From: Hyaloperonospora brassicae
Lineage: Eukaryota > Oomycota > Peronosporomycetes > Peronosporales > Peronosporaceae
Assembly: GCA_947650285.1 (NCBI GenBank)
Contig: CANTFL010000198.1
Location: 1-64,000, forward strand
Direction: 5' to 3'
Length of the DNA: 64,000 nt
Part shown: positions 31,691 through 44,058 of the stretch, one piece after another
Layout: every line of letters starts with the position of its first letter
Position numbering within the stretch: position 1 is the first letter of the stretch
Translations under genes and position numbers: made by a program
Notes under the pieces: generated by a model
Told to the model about the DNA's origin: nothing
Databases searched by the model: none
The model's input: the letters and a program-made list of their open reading frames with translations, nothing else

Positions 31691-34600
31691 GCCATGCATG
31701 AAACGTAGGATATTTTCGCATCCTACAAGGCGAAATAATCGTTTATGCATTGCCTTGGCGGTTCAACACGAGAAAGATTCCGATGAAGTTCGACATTAGC
31801 TAACTAATGTCGACATTAGTGACTGCGTGTAGAGGTAGGTTAATCGTATGCATTATTAATATACCGTATACCTCTAATAGATGAACACATTTCATCAAAT
31901 CTTGTCTGCTTTTCGTTTCTGACGGATCACCGCGAAAGAGATTGAATGATGAACGAAATGGACTACCGTATTCCAATTCTGTAGAGCGCATTCTGATTAC
32001 CGGCTGTTGCTTCTCTCATTTAAATTAATGCGCAGCGCTAAAAGGTCTTTCTCTTCATTTGCTCAGATATTATGTCCTCGTTGGCATAGCAATTGGCGAT
32101 GCTGAATATTACAGCTTCGTCATTACTGTCTAGAGATGCAGCAGCGTCGTTGCTACTGCTGAACTAGTCTTCTTCAATGTCGACATCAGCATCATGCGTA
32201 TTGTCGTGAGCGTTAAAACGTGATAAACAGGATATAATTAGGTATTTGCACGAGCGAGTCCCTTCTTATATATTCCAGAGTCACTCTTTATCAGGAGGGG
32301 AATACGTAAGCGACGTAAAACATTCACATTGAGTGGTGTATGCGTTGTAGACGCATGCACGGAGTTATTGATGGTGAATCAGCCAATCGGTATGAATATA
32401 CTCAAACTCGAACGCGAATGAGAGTGTCCTCAAATATTTTATTATCGAGGACACGGTAGCACGTTCCATCAGACTATCGGTTTTAATATGATAAGAGTTT
32501 GACATTATTCACCGAATTTTCAAAGTGCGGATACGGTTTGCCAAAACTTCGCCTTGAACCGAGGTTCAAGGTCGGACATGAGTTCACGGGGTAACTATGG
32601 AGGTTAAAACCTGTGTCGATGATGACACGTGCACATCCTTGTGCAGCGATCGACTAGAGCACTGCAGCAAGATGGTACATTTTGCCGAACTGGTTTACAT
32701 ACACAAGAATACCATTATAATTGTGATCGTCCTCGGGGAAATCGAAAACGAATATATTGAAAAGGACTCCTAACAATCTGTCAGAACAGGTAGAGCTTCG
32801 AAAGGAGCACGGGATGAAGGTATAGACTTTGACCGCTGACAAACCTCGCAAATACGAATTTATTTTCGTACGAACTAATGCTGTGGCGGATCCAGTAGAA
32901 GTCATTAGTTTTAGTTGGGTAAGTCCTGTCACGTCCACGATGCCCATCTGTTGGTGCACAGTAATCTTCATCCATGATGCGCAACCGCAATACATCATGG
33001 GAGGTAACGACGACACGAAGTGTCACCGGCAATATCTATATAGTACAGCAACCCTTTGCGAATCGTATACCGATATATGAAGTGTCAGTATATTGCCGCT
33101 ATATCTTCAAGTATATTAGGGATGTACAAGCATGATGATTCATTAAACACAGGGGGTCCTTATATCCTACGTATGTCTTTTATACGTCGTCAAGTAACGT
33201 TGACGAAGGGACAATGACTGTAAGTGTCGCAGCAGTTGTCCTGTTCTCATTGTTGACGCGTGTAGTCGGCTCAAAATCGGGCCGACGCGAAGGCTATCAG
33301 CGAGGACATTCCGTCGTCCTGGTTTACGCTCCACGGAGAAGTGTTACTCCGAGAAGAAAGACAGCCACCCCGCCATTTGTTGCGAGAGGTGTGGACTGTT
33401 CAAGACCGTGCGTAGTGATGCGTGGTCCGTTAAGGCGATGAACGGTGTAACTACCAAGAGATAGACACGAAACTTAGCCAGTTCATACTTCATGGCAAGG
33501 ATCTCCTTTCCATGCACTCAGTAATTACTCTCAGCTGCATGCAGCTGAAGAGATTGATAGCAGACGACGTGCTCTGCGCCATCAGTACCAAATTGCATCA
33601 ACGCACAGCCGGTTGCAAAATCGCTGGCGTCGCATACCACATTTAATGGTCTGTCCTTATCTGAAATCGCCAGTATGGGCGATTGTATCAAGCTTTGCTT
33701 GAAACCTTCAAAGGAACGCTGACAGTCAGCTTTACATGACCACTTTTCATTTTGTTTAAGTTAACAAGAAAGATGCACAGTCATCTCGTCGTATTTGCGC
33801 GAGTACTTGTGCAAGTACGCCGCAAGTCCAAAGAACTTACAAAGTCCCTTGACACCGACTAGCACGGACCATTCCGTGATCGCCTTGATTTGTTTGGGAT
33901 CAGGACGTACACCATTCTTATTAACGGTATACCTAAGAAGTAATATTTCACTCGCAGCAAATATACACTTTTTGAGGTTAGCGTACAGCTTATGTTTGCG
34001 CATAAGTTGAAGAATATGACGAACGTGAGTTCTGTGAAGCTCCAAGTCTTTCTTTCCGTTCATGACCCGGCTATGGAAGAACACATCGTCAAAGTAAACC
34101 GGTGCAAAATCTCGCACCATTCTCAACAAACTTGTTACACATCTGTTGAATGTTGCAGGATCATTACTCACCCTCTGTGGTATCGCTAGCCACTCACACA
34201 GCATACCACTGGGGGCGCTCACTGCCGTGAACAGGATGTCCCGTTAACGCATGAGGATCTGATAGAACCCATCCATCGGATACATGGACGAGAAGATGGC
34301 ACTCTTTGACATAACATCTATGATTACGTCCTTCCTCGGTATCGGCATCTGATCCCGTACCGTTGCACCATTTAGCTTGTTGAATGCGTGTACTATCCGC
34401 CAGCCTCCTGTGGTCTTTTCGCACACAGAAGGCCAGAGAGATGTGAGGAGAAGTTAATTCCCTCACATGTCCAGATACAAAGCGATCGGCAAAGAGCTTG
34501 TCGATCGCTAGTATTTGTTCACAAGGTAGTGGCCACTGCTTTATGACCCAGTACTTCAATTCCGGTTATGCTCGATATCGTGTCGAGTGCCTATGTTTTG

Positions 34601-35840
34601 AAAAAGCTAGCAAGGCACTGATTCAGGGACTACATCCCTGAATCTATCAAATTCCTTGTACAAAGAATTTGCCTACTACGATTCCCAGGATTGATATGCA
34701 TATCGCTCCATCCAAGTCTTCTCATCGATGACTCTTTAGTCCATCAATAAACTGCTTAGAACTCGTTCGTTCTCGGCAAACACTGTCGCCGACCGAAATT
34801 CGGTGACGTACTAGTCCTCCATGACGAGTACACAGATCTGCTTGAAATTGCCATGTGCAGATCACGTAGGAACCGTTTCGATTCTAGCGTCGGAAATTGA
34901 TAAATCTTCAAAGTGAAATTATTAGGTGCGATCAGATCAATCGTATAAGCACCTGCGACTGAACCGTTGACCAAGACATATAGTACCCCAGCCACTTCCT
35001 AGAAAGTAACATCCACAGACTGATGAGGACGCTTACCATCATCGTTTTCTGATTGTGGCTGCGCATCAAATGTCATGAACGAGTTCTCTACCTTCTATTG
35101 TTCAGACGACCTAGGACAACGTGATGCCGTATCTTGGCTACCGTTTTCTTTTCGCCTTGAGCTGCCTTCTTGTCATGGCTTCATGTCCCGTATCCACTCT
35201 AATTATTTGATAAACGGATCTTTTGCACCGCCTGTGTACATGAACAGTCGCCGGAAGTTTCTCCACAGTTAAGTGACCATCATAAATGGGACCTTATACA
35301 GTCGTACTATCGACTGTACCACAAGTGAGGCCATTTAAATTACTCGCAGAACACCCACACGCTTGCGTGTGTTCCAAGAATTATATCAGATGGCCATCTG
35401 ATGAACATGTGGCAGGAATCTTGACATATTGATGCTATTATCTCACTCTTGGCTTGTATCGTCTGAGTCAAGGCAATCCTATAATGACGTCGAACTTGTC
35501 GATCGTATCTAGTACGAAGAAATCATTATTATGCCGGTAACTTTGTATACATGTGGTGAATTCCGACTACACGTTTCTTAACGGTAATCAATGCGCCAAT
35601 CGATAGGCGCGCCGTCATCCTTGATTTGTAGGGATCGCTCCCTCAACGAAGTTGATCCTTCTAGCTTTTACAGACTGGCGACAAAAACAATGCCTCGAGG
35701 ACCCGTAGTCAACTAGGGCACGGAGTGACAAGTCCTTTGTCACTTCCAACTCCAAAGTGATGAAGAACACCTCATCGCCAGGTGAAGAGACAAACAATAA
35801 TTGTTTATTGGGAGCAACCTTCGTCAAAACATGTGCAAAT
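31449..35840 (-). pseudogene. pol: Copy B pol, degenerate
   Basis: Pol parts appear on the minus strand in the expected order: protease (SLRALVDYGSSRHCFCRQSV near 35725), RT with [15 protein letters not shown] (34400) and YFDDVFFHSRVMNG (near 34090), RNase H (about 33400-33700), integrase (about 32500-33030, for example DFPEDDHNYNGILVYVNQF) and a tail with [16 protein letters not shown] near 31700. The chromodomain region is barely recognisable. Stops and frameshifts are frequent. The RT region is very close to copy A's RT (only a few residue differences in 153), including shared changes such as the stop at the end of TVHLSC, so A and B share a defective or divergent ancestor. Confidence 0.8.
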
Positions 35841-35859
35841 TCTGCTTAGTGTTCTTGTA

Positions 35860-37010
35860 TCATTAGGGCGCTCCGTCCATACTGACCCCGACCGATTTTT
35901 GGTTGTCCACCTCGCTGTTGCGGCTTTGCAACAGCGTCGGACCCTCGTCCATCACTTTTTCAGATCGAGAACAGGCACTTCGCTCAAGCCCGAAAGGATC
36001 TGAGATGGGAAAACTACATTAATTTTTGTAGGTTCGTATCTGGTGATAGCGATGACATCTTTGCATCTGCTTGCCGTTCAAAAGGCGAGGTTTCTCGCCG
36101 TCAACATAAAAGAGACACTCAAGCTCTAGAAATCCGACCTTCGGTCGTCTTTGGGAAAGACAGAGACTCAGCGTATTTGGATCCTGTCTCACACTAAATG
36201 TCTCCTTCCCTGTAGCGTAGATCGCTTCAGAAAGCGTCTTCGGATATTCGCTGTTAAGGTGATCCCTGATCGAGACCATCTGGAAACCCTGAAATGAGTA
36301 TTGTGATCAACACAAATTCACTATAAGGGGTTTGTTATCATGCAACTTGCAAGGTAACGTTTGGGTTGGGCTTGAACGTGAACATTACGCGTACACTGTT
36401 TGAGTTGCAGGAGCTCTGAAAGAGTCCGGGACTCTGCCCTGTGCGGCTCAAACGTTTTTCTGATCTAGAAGTTGAAGATCCTTCACGACCCAAAATCATT
36501 TGGGTTGTAAAACTTGCAGGTCAGGACCCAAATTCCAGGTATCTTCTAGATAGGATATGACTGATCAAATGATACTTGCATTTGCTCGTCGTCGGTAGAA
36601 CGGACTTGGATGGCACCGTCTACCTCGACGAACCATCGTTACAGAGGATCGTTCCTTATTCCCGGTTCTTGAATATCTCTAGCTTGACGTTCTTCCGTCG
36701 ACGCTCACGCATAAGCTCTGCAGACTTAAGTGGTTGCTGTCTCATCATTTCTGTCACGCAGGTAAGTTTGATGTCGCAACAACGTTATCCCCAATCGCGG
36801 CTCATTAAGTTCTCGTTGCGAGCACTTTCTGATAACGGAATACTATTGGTCCGTATCCCGTGAGGATAGTATGACTCAAACATTTGTAAGCCAACGGTAC
36901 TCATTCGCATAACCGCACTCTATTCGACACCGTTAAAATGGGAGAAGCTTTAGCTATTTCGTCAAAGGTGTTATTTTCTACAACTTCCAACGTGTTATTG
37001 TTCGGCGATG
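35860..37010 (-). pseudogene. gag: Copy B gag, degenerate
   Basis: Traces of gag lie between the protease and the right LTR. A late gag segment (LSEAIYATGKETFSVRQDP, then CHRYHQIRTY in place of the zinc knuckle, 36279-36019) is readable. Earlier parts (VRLCE, LQELQLLD-like pieces, EIAKASPILT near 36960) are scattered in three frames. The knuckle has lost two of its three cysteines. Confidence 0.6.
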
Positions 37011-37049
37011 TGCTTGTGGTCTTTGGACGACATACAAAAATCTATTAGG

Positions 37050-37425
37050 TGAAACGAGGCATCGGTTGCAACGTACTGGACTACCAGTGCAGACCCAACT
37101 TTCACTGACAATATTGAAAGTGTGCGCTCTGCTACCTCTATACACTTCCCAGACGAAGGGTAAACCGCTGAGACCAAACCTTTGGTCGTAGCAAAATATA
37201 AAATTGATATATCAATATAATTAAGTCCAATATCTCTTGTGTCTGATTTGGCCTAACGTAATTATTTTTATGCAACCAAATGTATGATGCCGTTGACTCA
37301 CCACCCATTGCGTGCGTCTAGCAGCCATTCATGGGGTTGACATACTCACAATATCAACCAATGAGTAGATCCTTGGGTCACCTCAACAATATCACTGGTT
37401 TTAGTGATATTGTTTAAAAAAATAT
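37050..37425 (-). repeat. Copy B right LTR, first part
   Basis: Aligns to 29538-29905 of the left LTR. The distinctive CCACCCATTGCGTGCGTCTA is at 37301-37320. The inverted repeat AATATCACTGG...TTAGTGATATT near 37388 is better preserved than in the left LTR. The LTR is cut at 37425 by the next element and its last 71 bp are at 38531-38601. Confidence 0.75.
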
Positions 37426-38530
37426 GGGAGGTAAAAACAATGTCCTATTCAATCACGAAAAAAAATGCCCCAGATAACTGGAAATTAAAAAATGCTCTAA
37501 ATAATTGGTAAAATAAAAAACTTATCACGTTCTAGTTTACATAAGTGCCTCTCATGTAGATACTCATGATGCAGCCGCATCTCAATTAAGTCAAGCGCAG
37601 CACATCGACCCAAAGTTCTAGTTCTGGTTATGATGGTTTCAACGCAATATGTATAAGCGCGATGCAACATACTCTATCTTCTCACATGATGTGCTGGTAA
37701 TTCAGAGTGCAAGCTGCTCGAATCCGATCGTTATAACAAACCGTTTCATTTGTCCTAAACGCAGCTCGGTAGGAGCAGCACCACACTCGTCGTTGTTTCG
37801 GCTACACACACACACACACGTACACTGTCCGCCATTGAGCACCAGCACGCGCGTGTTGCGGGCGCTCGCGCTCGCAACTCCATCCACTGCAACTAATGAA
37901 TCTCGTGCCTTTACCTCTGTCACACGCGACTGCATCGTCATCTGCGTCTACTCCGACTGCTACGACGTAGACTCGGGATGCCACTTCGACTCAGTGTATG
38001 TATGCGACTCAATTTCGGTCGGCGTTGTAACGGACTCAGCGTGCGTCGACGTCGCCCGCTGTGGAACGGCGACGGTTCATGTCGACGTATAAACGCTGGT
38101 GAGAGCGGAAATGCGATATAAAAATTAGAACAACATCAATAGCAACCGCAGCACCTACACCACTAACAGCAGCAGCAACTGCATCATCAATAGCAACTGA
38201 AGCAACAATAACGAAAGCATTATTATTGATATCCACAACATTATCACCGACTGACTGTGTTAAAGGCCGCGGCCAATGATACGAAGACGCGTTTACGTAC
38301 TCATATCTCGCGTCTGCGCCCGCAACTGGTGGCTGCAAGCGCAGTACGCCCGCGGCAGAACCCTCTCCGCGGCTTTCCAAATAGGGCGGGGGTTGGTCAC
38401 GGCCGTATAATGGGAGAACGAAAATGATTAAGTACGTGTGGTTTTATGTTTGCCACATTAACTTGAGTATGTTAGGACGTGGGGCATTTTTATTATCGTG
38501 ATTAAATGGAGCATTTCTTATTCTCCCTAT
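37426..38530. mobile_element. Non-autonomous DNA transposon with ~48-bp terminal inverted repeats
   Basis: The left end (GGGAGGTAAAAACAATG, then TCCTATTCAATCACG and AAAATGCCCC, 37426-37472) is the imperfect inverted copy of the right end (38481-38530, whose complement starts TATAGGGAGAATAAGAAATG and then CTCCATTTAATCACG ... AAAATGCCCC). A second, shorter subterminal repeat of the left end (AATGCTCTAAATAATTGG) follows at 37490. It sits inside the right LTR of copy B, which resumes exactly after it. No transposase is present. The inside has a (CA)8 run, trinucleotide-rich DNA and a GC-rich segment resembling part of the 5' region near 2.2 kb. Superfamily unknown; TA or AATAT flanks are both possible duplications. 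Confidence 0.7.
37804..37819. repeat. (AC)8 microsatellite
   Basis: Eight AC units in a row, inside the terminal-inverted-repeat element. Confidence 0.9.
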
Positions 38531-38601
38531 AATATTCATTAAAATTTCGCTAACATCATTTCGCACAATGTTATTTTTATGTAACGGGCTACCCTGTTAC
38601 A
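38531..38601 (-). repeat. Copy B right LTR, last part
   Basis: The family's LTR end: CGCACAATGTTATTTTTATG, then TAACGGGCTACCCTGTTACA. It is contiguous with 37050-37425 once the inserted element is removed. Confidence 0.75.
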
Positions 38602-40220
38602 TTCTGTCCGGGCACATATTGGACAGGGTCGACGACTGTACACTTGAAGAACTACGCATTATGCAGAACAGGGCCATCGGAATTTGTAATAAACATATCC
38701 CGACCAACTCATCATTCCAGACCCATATTCGGCTAACAGACTAAGGCGATGGGCAACATCAATTCTGCTCGCTTCTCCCGAGATGCCCATGGGTGATATC
38801 ATAACTCGAATCAGGACCTGTGCATTCGCTAGGCTACAAACATCATATCTATATATGTCTGAAGAGCGATATCCAAACGCGTCATAAAAGGACTTCCACC
38901 GAAAAGCGAGCAGGGCACGCCACTGATCATAACTCTGCATCTGGTTGAGGATTGCATACACTGGTTCTGCCAGAGACAAAAGTCAACGTTCAACATGGTC
39001 TCCTTCATTTAACGACAGAAATCATGCCACGTGCTTCGGGCTCGTGGCCTCGTATTTGGGGAGCACCCGCTGTTGAAAGTGGAGTTGTCATGGCGAACAC
39101 TTTCTTTCGGGCCGACGCCCCTGCTGCCAGGTTTGGTAGTTATAGTGGGTGTTTTGTATACACTAAGCTCTAAAATTTCCTCGTCGTTGAGCGCAAGATA
39201 GAGCAAGGTCTCACTTCTAGATTGTTTAAGCCACTGACGAGGCCCCCGGCGGGGGGGGCGAAGCGCGTCTGGCGCGCGTTTAAATATAGAAGTTATTAAC
39301 CATGCTTTCGTTATTCCTACACCCGCAGCATTACTGGTTTCTGTGGCCTATCATGGATACAACGCCGAACCACGCTATAACCACAGCGCTGAAAAGGCAG
39401 CCTCTCGGCATTAGAAAAAAAGTGCTAGCCAGACCTCGCAAGGAATTCAGGGACTGGATGGACGCACATGCACGGGCGGACGGATGGTAACGCGCGTCAT
39501 TTTGTCAATGGTAGCTTGCTTCAAGCTCGGTACCATAGTCACGGCCTCACCGAATACCAAATATGGGCGGGATATCGGGTCGCGACTCGGCAACTTAAAT
39601 TGTGCTATGCTGGGCGGACCGCATACGACAGCTGCAGAAAACAATTGGCCTGTAGGGGCGGCGTAAGGACGATGGCTCACTTGTTTTGGACTGCGCGAGC
39701 GCCGCAGCCCTCTATGATAAACTGGTCAGGCAGTTGACAGGAGAACGAGTCACTCGTCAGGGAATAGCACAAATCTTCACAGCGTGTGCCAGCCGACAGG
39801 TACACGAGATACCCACTTACCGGAAGGCCATCCTCGAGGAACGGTTTCCTGATGACGGGGAAGCGGCCGCACACGTGTAAAAGCGAATTGGGCACATGAT
39901 ATGCCAACCAAAAATTTGGGTGGACCGGAATGCGGTGGTCTGCCGGGCAGCAAAAATCGCCAATCCTGGGTGCACACAAACTTATTGGGCGTCATGCATC
40001 TGCCACCTGCGAGCAATAGCAAAAAGAGGACATCGTCATGTCACGTCATCTATCAAATGAGCACTGCTGTTTGCATCCATTGAGTTACTGGAGCACGAAC
40101 CTATAGGGGCGCCAGTTTCCGAATTTGGCCACGATCGGCCCCCGGGTCCTCCGGCGCTTACGTCCTGGCTCAGAAATTACCAGAGATCTTGCACATAACT
40201 TACCACGTGTAAATAGACCA
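38602..40220 (+). pseudogene. LINE 3' part (end of ORF2), degenerate
   Basis: Continues the LINE interrupted at 29537. Plus-strand frames include MPRASGSWPRIWGAP (about 39025), the region before the terminal Cys/His motif (PIMDTTPNHAITTALKR near 39350), GVRTMAHLFWT followed by the frame LYDKLVRQLTGERVTRQGIA (39660-39760), which is the zinc-knuckle/RT-associated end typical of oomycete LINEs, and a final basic block (KRIGHMICQPKIWVDRNAVV, about 39880-39940; HLRAIAKRGHR near 40008). Stops and shifts abound. The 3' end of the element, around 40.2 kb, is approximate and I saw no clear poly-A. Confidence 0.6.
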
Positions 40221-42553
40221 TCTGAACCCACCATCAAAAGTGCTGGCAGTATACCGATCTATACAGTCAAACCTTTTCTTTGCGAAGAGTGTAGCAGTGG
40301 GATAACGTGTATGTGTGTAAAGATATTGAATGCTGGCACAGTTTACGTTAACATCTCGACATGGCTAGAGCCCACAAGGGTCCATGTGTCGACGAAAAGT
40401 AAGGGTAGCAAAATTGTTTCCAGCCAGCGCTGATACGGATACTATTCTGCGCGTTGTTAGCTTGCTGAAGACAGGTATACTCTAGTTGCCGTGGCAAGTC
40501 ACAGAGGCGAACGTAACAGTTGACCCTGTTCGCTCTATATGATGCTCTGCGTTCATTGACACGACAACGAAGCGAAAGGAACAAAAGAATACACTCTTAG
40601 GACCAGCGCTTTTCACAGCGGGTGACGTAATTGAACATCTCTATAGCGCAAAGCAGTTGTATGAGACTATCAACACGGCGGCCGAAGAAACAGTTCGCAT
40701 GAAAGCAGCCTCTTGACGAACGACTGGGCAGCTTCTTATGGTATCATTTTCATAGTAGCCATTCGCAATCTGCATGATGTGTTGATAACTGCGGCCGCAA
40801 GATCGTCACCCCTTCATCGAGCCGCGGCCAGATCATCTACCGTGCCCCCTCTTGCACCAGAGCTCTCGGTGGATATGATTCTCAACCGGCAACATTCATA
40901 GTTGCCAGAAACTGCTGCAACAACGGGCTTCATTCACGCTCGAATGCTGGCCTGGTCAATCATGGACATGTTTCTTACCGTAATGAACATGGGCAACATG
41001 CTTCTAGTGACAAATGAGAGGCGATCTCCATCTTGCAGGTTTTGACCTGCATGCAAGCGGCATAAAGTGCTTTGCCGGTTCGTCAAGTAAGGAATGGAAC
41101 ATGATCAATGGTTTGAAACGATGACACACAAGACGATGTTGCAGTGTAAAGTAGGACTGATTGGCACCAGGGACAAAAGGACTGGCATATGGGGGTGCAT
41201 CAATTGACAAGAGACTTCTTAAGGTGTCCACGACTGATGAAAGACTGCATTTTTCACAAAGCGAACCTTCGGCAGACGTATCGTACCAAATCAGGGAAGT
41301 GGCTTCTTGTGTATAAAGCCGACGTATGCATGAGGCTCGCATCCGTATGCTTTGTCGTGCAAACCACGTTGCGATAAAAGTATGAGAGTGTACTAATAAT
41401 GGTGCACATAGAATCGCTGCACGGCAGGTAGCAAGATAAGTTAGCATTAGCTATGCCTATTTTAAACCGATAAGCTACAAGCATATTTGGACCGGCAAGG
41501 AGCTTTGAACAGTCGCTTTGCCCCCGTCTTTACTGAAGAAGGAGCAAATGCGCCCGGGAACGGTAGCTTTTCACCCAAGGCATCGATCGTTAGACTTCTC
41601 TGGTCATGTACGGATTCATAAACGGTATATGGCCATCGGATATACTTTTTAGGGTAATGGTACTAGCATGCGACCACTGTCGATCATTTCATTTCGATGC
41701 ATAGCGTTTCGCTTCGTTTACCAGTAGCGATGCCAAGAATGCGGGCTCAAAGAAGGTGATGGATTGAACTTGTGTGTCAACGCACGCTGTCAGTGTTTCC
41801 GGAATGGAAAGTAAAAGGGGAAGTCCGGCGCGTATGCGGTGGCAACGGTGTGAGTAGAAGCAAGCGCATGTCTTGTTTTGAGCCGTGATCTGTACGGCAA
41901 CGCAATCTCCTAGTCCAGAGAAATGATATGCTGTACGCGACATGCATGCTCAAAGCTATAAGCAGATTGGTAGCCAGCGTGAGCCTAGTGATGATCGCGG
42001 GAAAGCTGTAAGACAAGCGCTGGACCGTAATGTCCTGCAACAAAACTTATCAACATTTTTCAGTGCAGTGTAACACAACTCGGCAAAGGCTGTTGAAGCC
42101 GATCTGACGCTTGCTCGACAGTCTAACGAGACGAGATACAGTGCAGAAGATGAAAGCGCACCAGAAGATGCAATTCGTCATGAACCGAACGTCATCAACA
42201 CACCTGGTCTCACATCTACGTCGACCCCTGTTCGAGCTGGTAACTTCATGGATAGTGCTGTCAGCACGAGTGCAGTTCATCGGCTATAGTCGGTCATTTA
42301 CGTTACAACATGCGACTACATCGCTGCATATCCAACTCCCCGCATGTCTGATGATAGAAGAATAGACTTCGAACACTCGAAAAGGCTCTCCATGACAAGT
42401 CGTTGAAAAGTCGTGTACGCCACGTCATCCCGATCCTCCAATCACCGCGCGACCTCAAGTTCGCGTCTAAGTACGCCCTCGCCCCTCCCAAGTGTTATTT
42501 TCGCACTCGCTCCCCACCGTCCACTCGACTTGAGCAGAAGAAGACCGTGTACC
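40221..42553. other. No gene recognised upstream of DLD
   Basis: Frames of 60-147 codons without recognisable motifs. The last ~150 bp before the DLD start are pyrimidine-rich and presumably contain its promoter; I could not identify a confident initiator element. Confidence 0.45.
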
Positions 42554-44058
42554 ATGTGGCGTCCCGTTCGGTGCATCCCCCGCCGGTCGTTCCCGACGCG
42601 GTGCTCAATGCTCCAACGTGCGTCGTTGTTCTCCTCCTCGTCTCCTCGTCTGACTACGACCTCGTTGTGATTGGCGGCGGCCCGGGCGGCTACGTGGCGG
42701 CGATCAAAGCCGCGCAATTGGGCCTCAAAACCGCTTGTGTCGAGTCGCGCGGCAAATTGGGCGGCACGTGTCTGAACGTGGGCTGCATCCCGTCGAAAGC
42801 GCTGCTGCACTCGACGCACCTCTTGCACACGGCGCAACACGACTTTAAGAGCTACGGCATTGACGCGCCCCACGTGACGGCGAACTTTCCGCAGATGATG
42901 AAGGCCAAAGACAAGGCCGTCCGGACCCTAACCGCTGGGATCGAAGCGCTTTTTTCGAAAAACAACGTGACGTACATAAAAGGGGTCGGCAAGCTCGCGG
43001 CCCAGGGCCAAGTATCTGTGACGCGCGCGGACAGACAGGGCAACGAGACGATCACGGCCAAGCACATTATCGTGGCCACTGGGTCGGAAGTCACGCCCTT
43101 GCCACCCGTGCCGGTGGACAATGAGGCCGGCAAGATCATTGACTCGACCGGTGCGCTGGCGCTGGCGCGCGTGCCGGAGCACCTCGTGGTCGTGGGCGCC
43201 GGAGTCATTGGGCTCGAACTGGGCTCCGTGTACAAGCGCTTGGGCGCAAAGGTGACGGTCGTGGAGTACCTCGACTCGGCGTGCTCGGGGCTCGACCGCG
43301 GCACGGTCAAGGACTTTATGAAGCTGCTGAAGAAACAGGGCCTCGAGTTCCAATTTGGCACGAAAGTCACGGCGTCGGAAGTGAACGGCGACGTGGTGAC
43401 CCTCACGACGGAACCTGCGAAGGGCGGCGACGCGTCAACGATCACGTGCGACACGGTGCTGGTCGCGACGGGTCGTCGCCCGTTTACTGCTGGCTTGGGA
43501 CTCGAGCAGATGGGCATCCAGACGGACAAGCAAGGCCGCATTGAAGTGGACGAGGCGTTTCAGACGCAAGTACCGGGTATCTTTGCCATTGGCGATGTGA
43601 TCAAGGGCACGATGCTGGCGCACAAGGCGGAAGAAGAGGGAATTGCGTGCGTGGAGAACATTGTCGGCAAGCACGGCCACGTGAACTACGGCGCGATCCC
43701 GAATGTCATTTATACGTTTCCGGAATTGGCGTCAGTGGGCAAAACGGAAGAGGAGCTGAAGGCCGAGGGCGTCGAGTACAATGTGGGCAAGTTCCCGATG
43801 ATGGCCAACAGTCGGGCTCGCACGGTGGCCGAGGCGGACGGAATGGTGAAGGTGCTGGCGGACAAGAAGACGGACAAGTTGCTTGGCGTGCACATCATTG
43901 CCAGCAATGCCGGAGAGATGATTTCGGAGGGTGTGATTGGCATTGAGTACGGCGCTGCGAGTGAGGACTTGGCGCGCACGTGCCACGCCCACCCGACGCT
44001 GAGCGAGGCGTTCAAGGAGGCCTGCCTTGCTGCCCATGACAAGTCCATTAACTTTTGA
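42554..44058 (+). CDS. DLD: Dihydrolipoamide dehydrogenase, mitochondrial (frame change after the presequence)
   Basis: This is the FAD enzyme (E3) that re-oxidises dihydrolipoyl groups of pyruvate, 2-oxoglutarate and branched-chain dehydrogenases and the glycine system, using NAD+. Visible signs: FAD loop GGGPGG, redox disulfide GGTCLNVGCIPSK, NAD loop VVGAGVIGLELG, FAIGDV, and the catalytic His-Glu pair in HAHPTLSEAFKEA near the C-terminus. The ATG at 42554 opens an Arg/Ser-rich, acid-free presequence (MWRPVRCIPRRSFPTR ... LFSSSSPRL) typical of mitochondrial import. That presequence is in a different frame from the enzyme (SDYDLVVIGGG). The shift lies between about 42625 and 42655 in a TCC/TCG-rich stretch, with no plausible intron. 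An assembly indel is the simplest reading. The enzyme frame itself has no ATG before the redox disulfide. Convergent with RPL10A. Confidence 0.93.

Larger units (their letters stand above)
29538..38601 (-). mobile_element. Ty3/gypsy LTR retrotransposon, copy B (decayed)
   Basis: Same family and same orientation as the intact element: LTR at left, antisense ORF on plus, pol and gag on minus, LTR at right. It interrupts a LINE; the flanking pentamers TGCTG (29533-29537) and TTCTG (38602-38606) could be a target duplication with one mutation. The right LTR is itself split by a terminal-inverted-repeat element at 37426-38530. Genes carry numerous stops and shifts. The shared ~330 bp of the LTRs differ by only about 15 positions. 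Confidence 0.8.

Noticed and set aside
42403..42553. Upstream start for the DLD frame
   Set aside because: The frame is open back to a TTG at 42403 but has no ATG, and the ATG at 42554 in the other frame gives a typical mitochondrial presequence.
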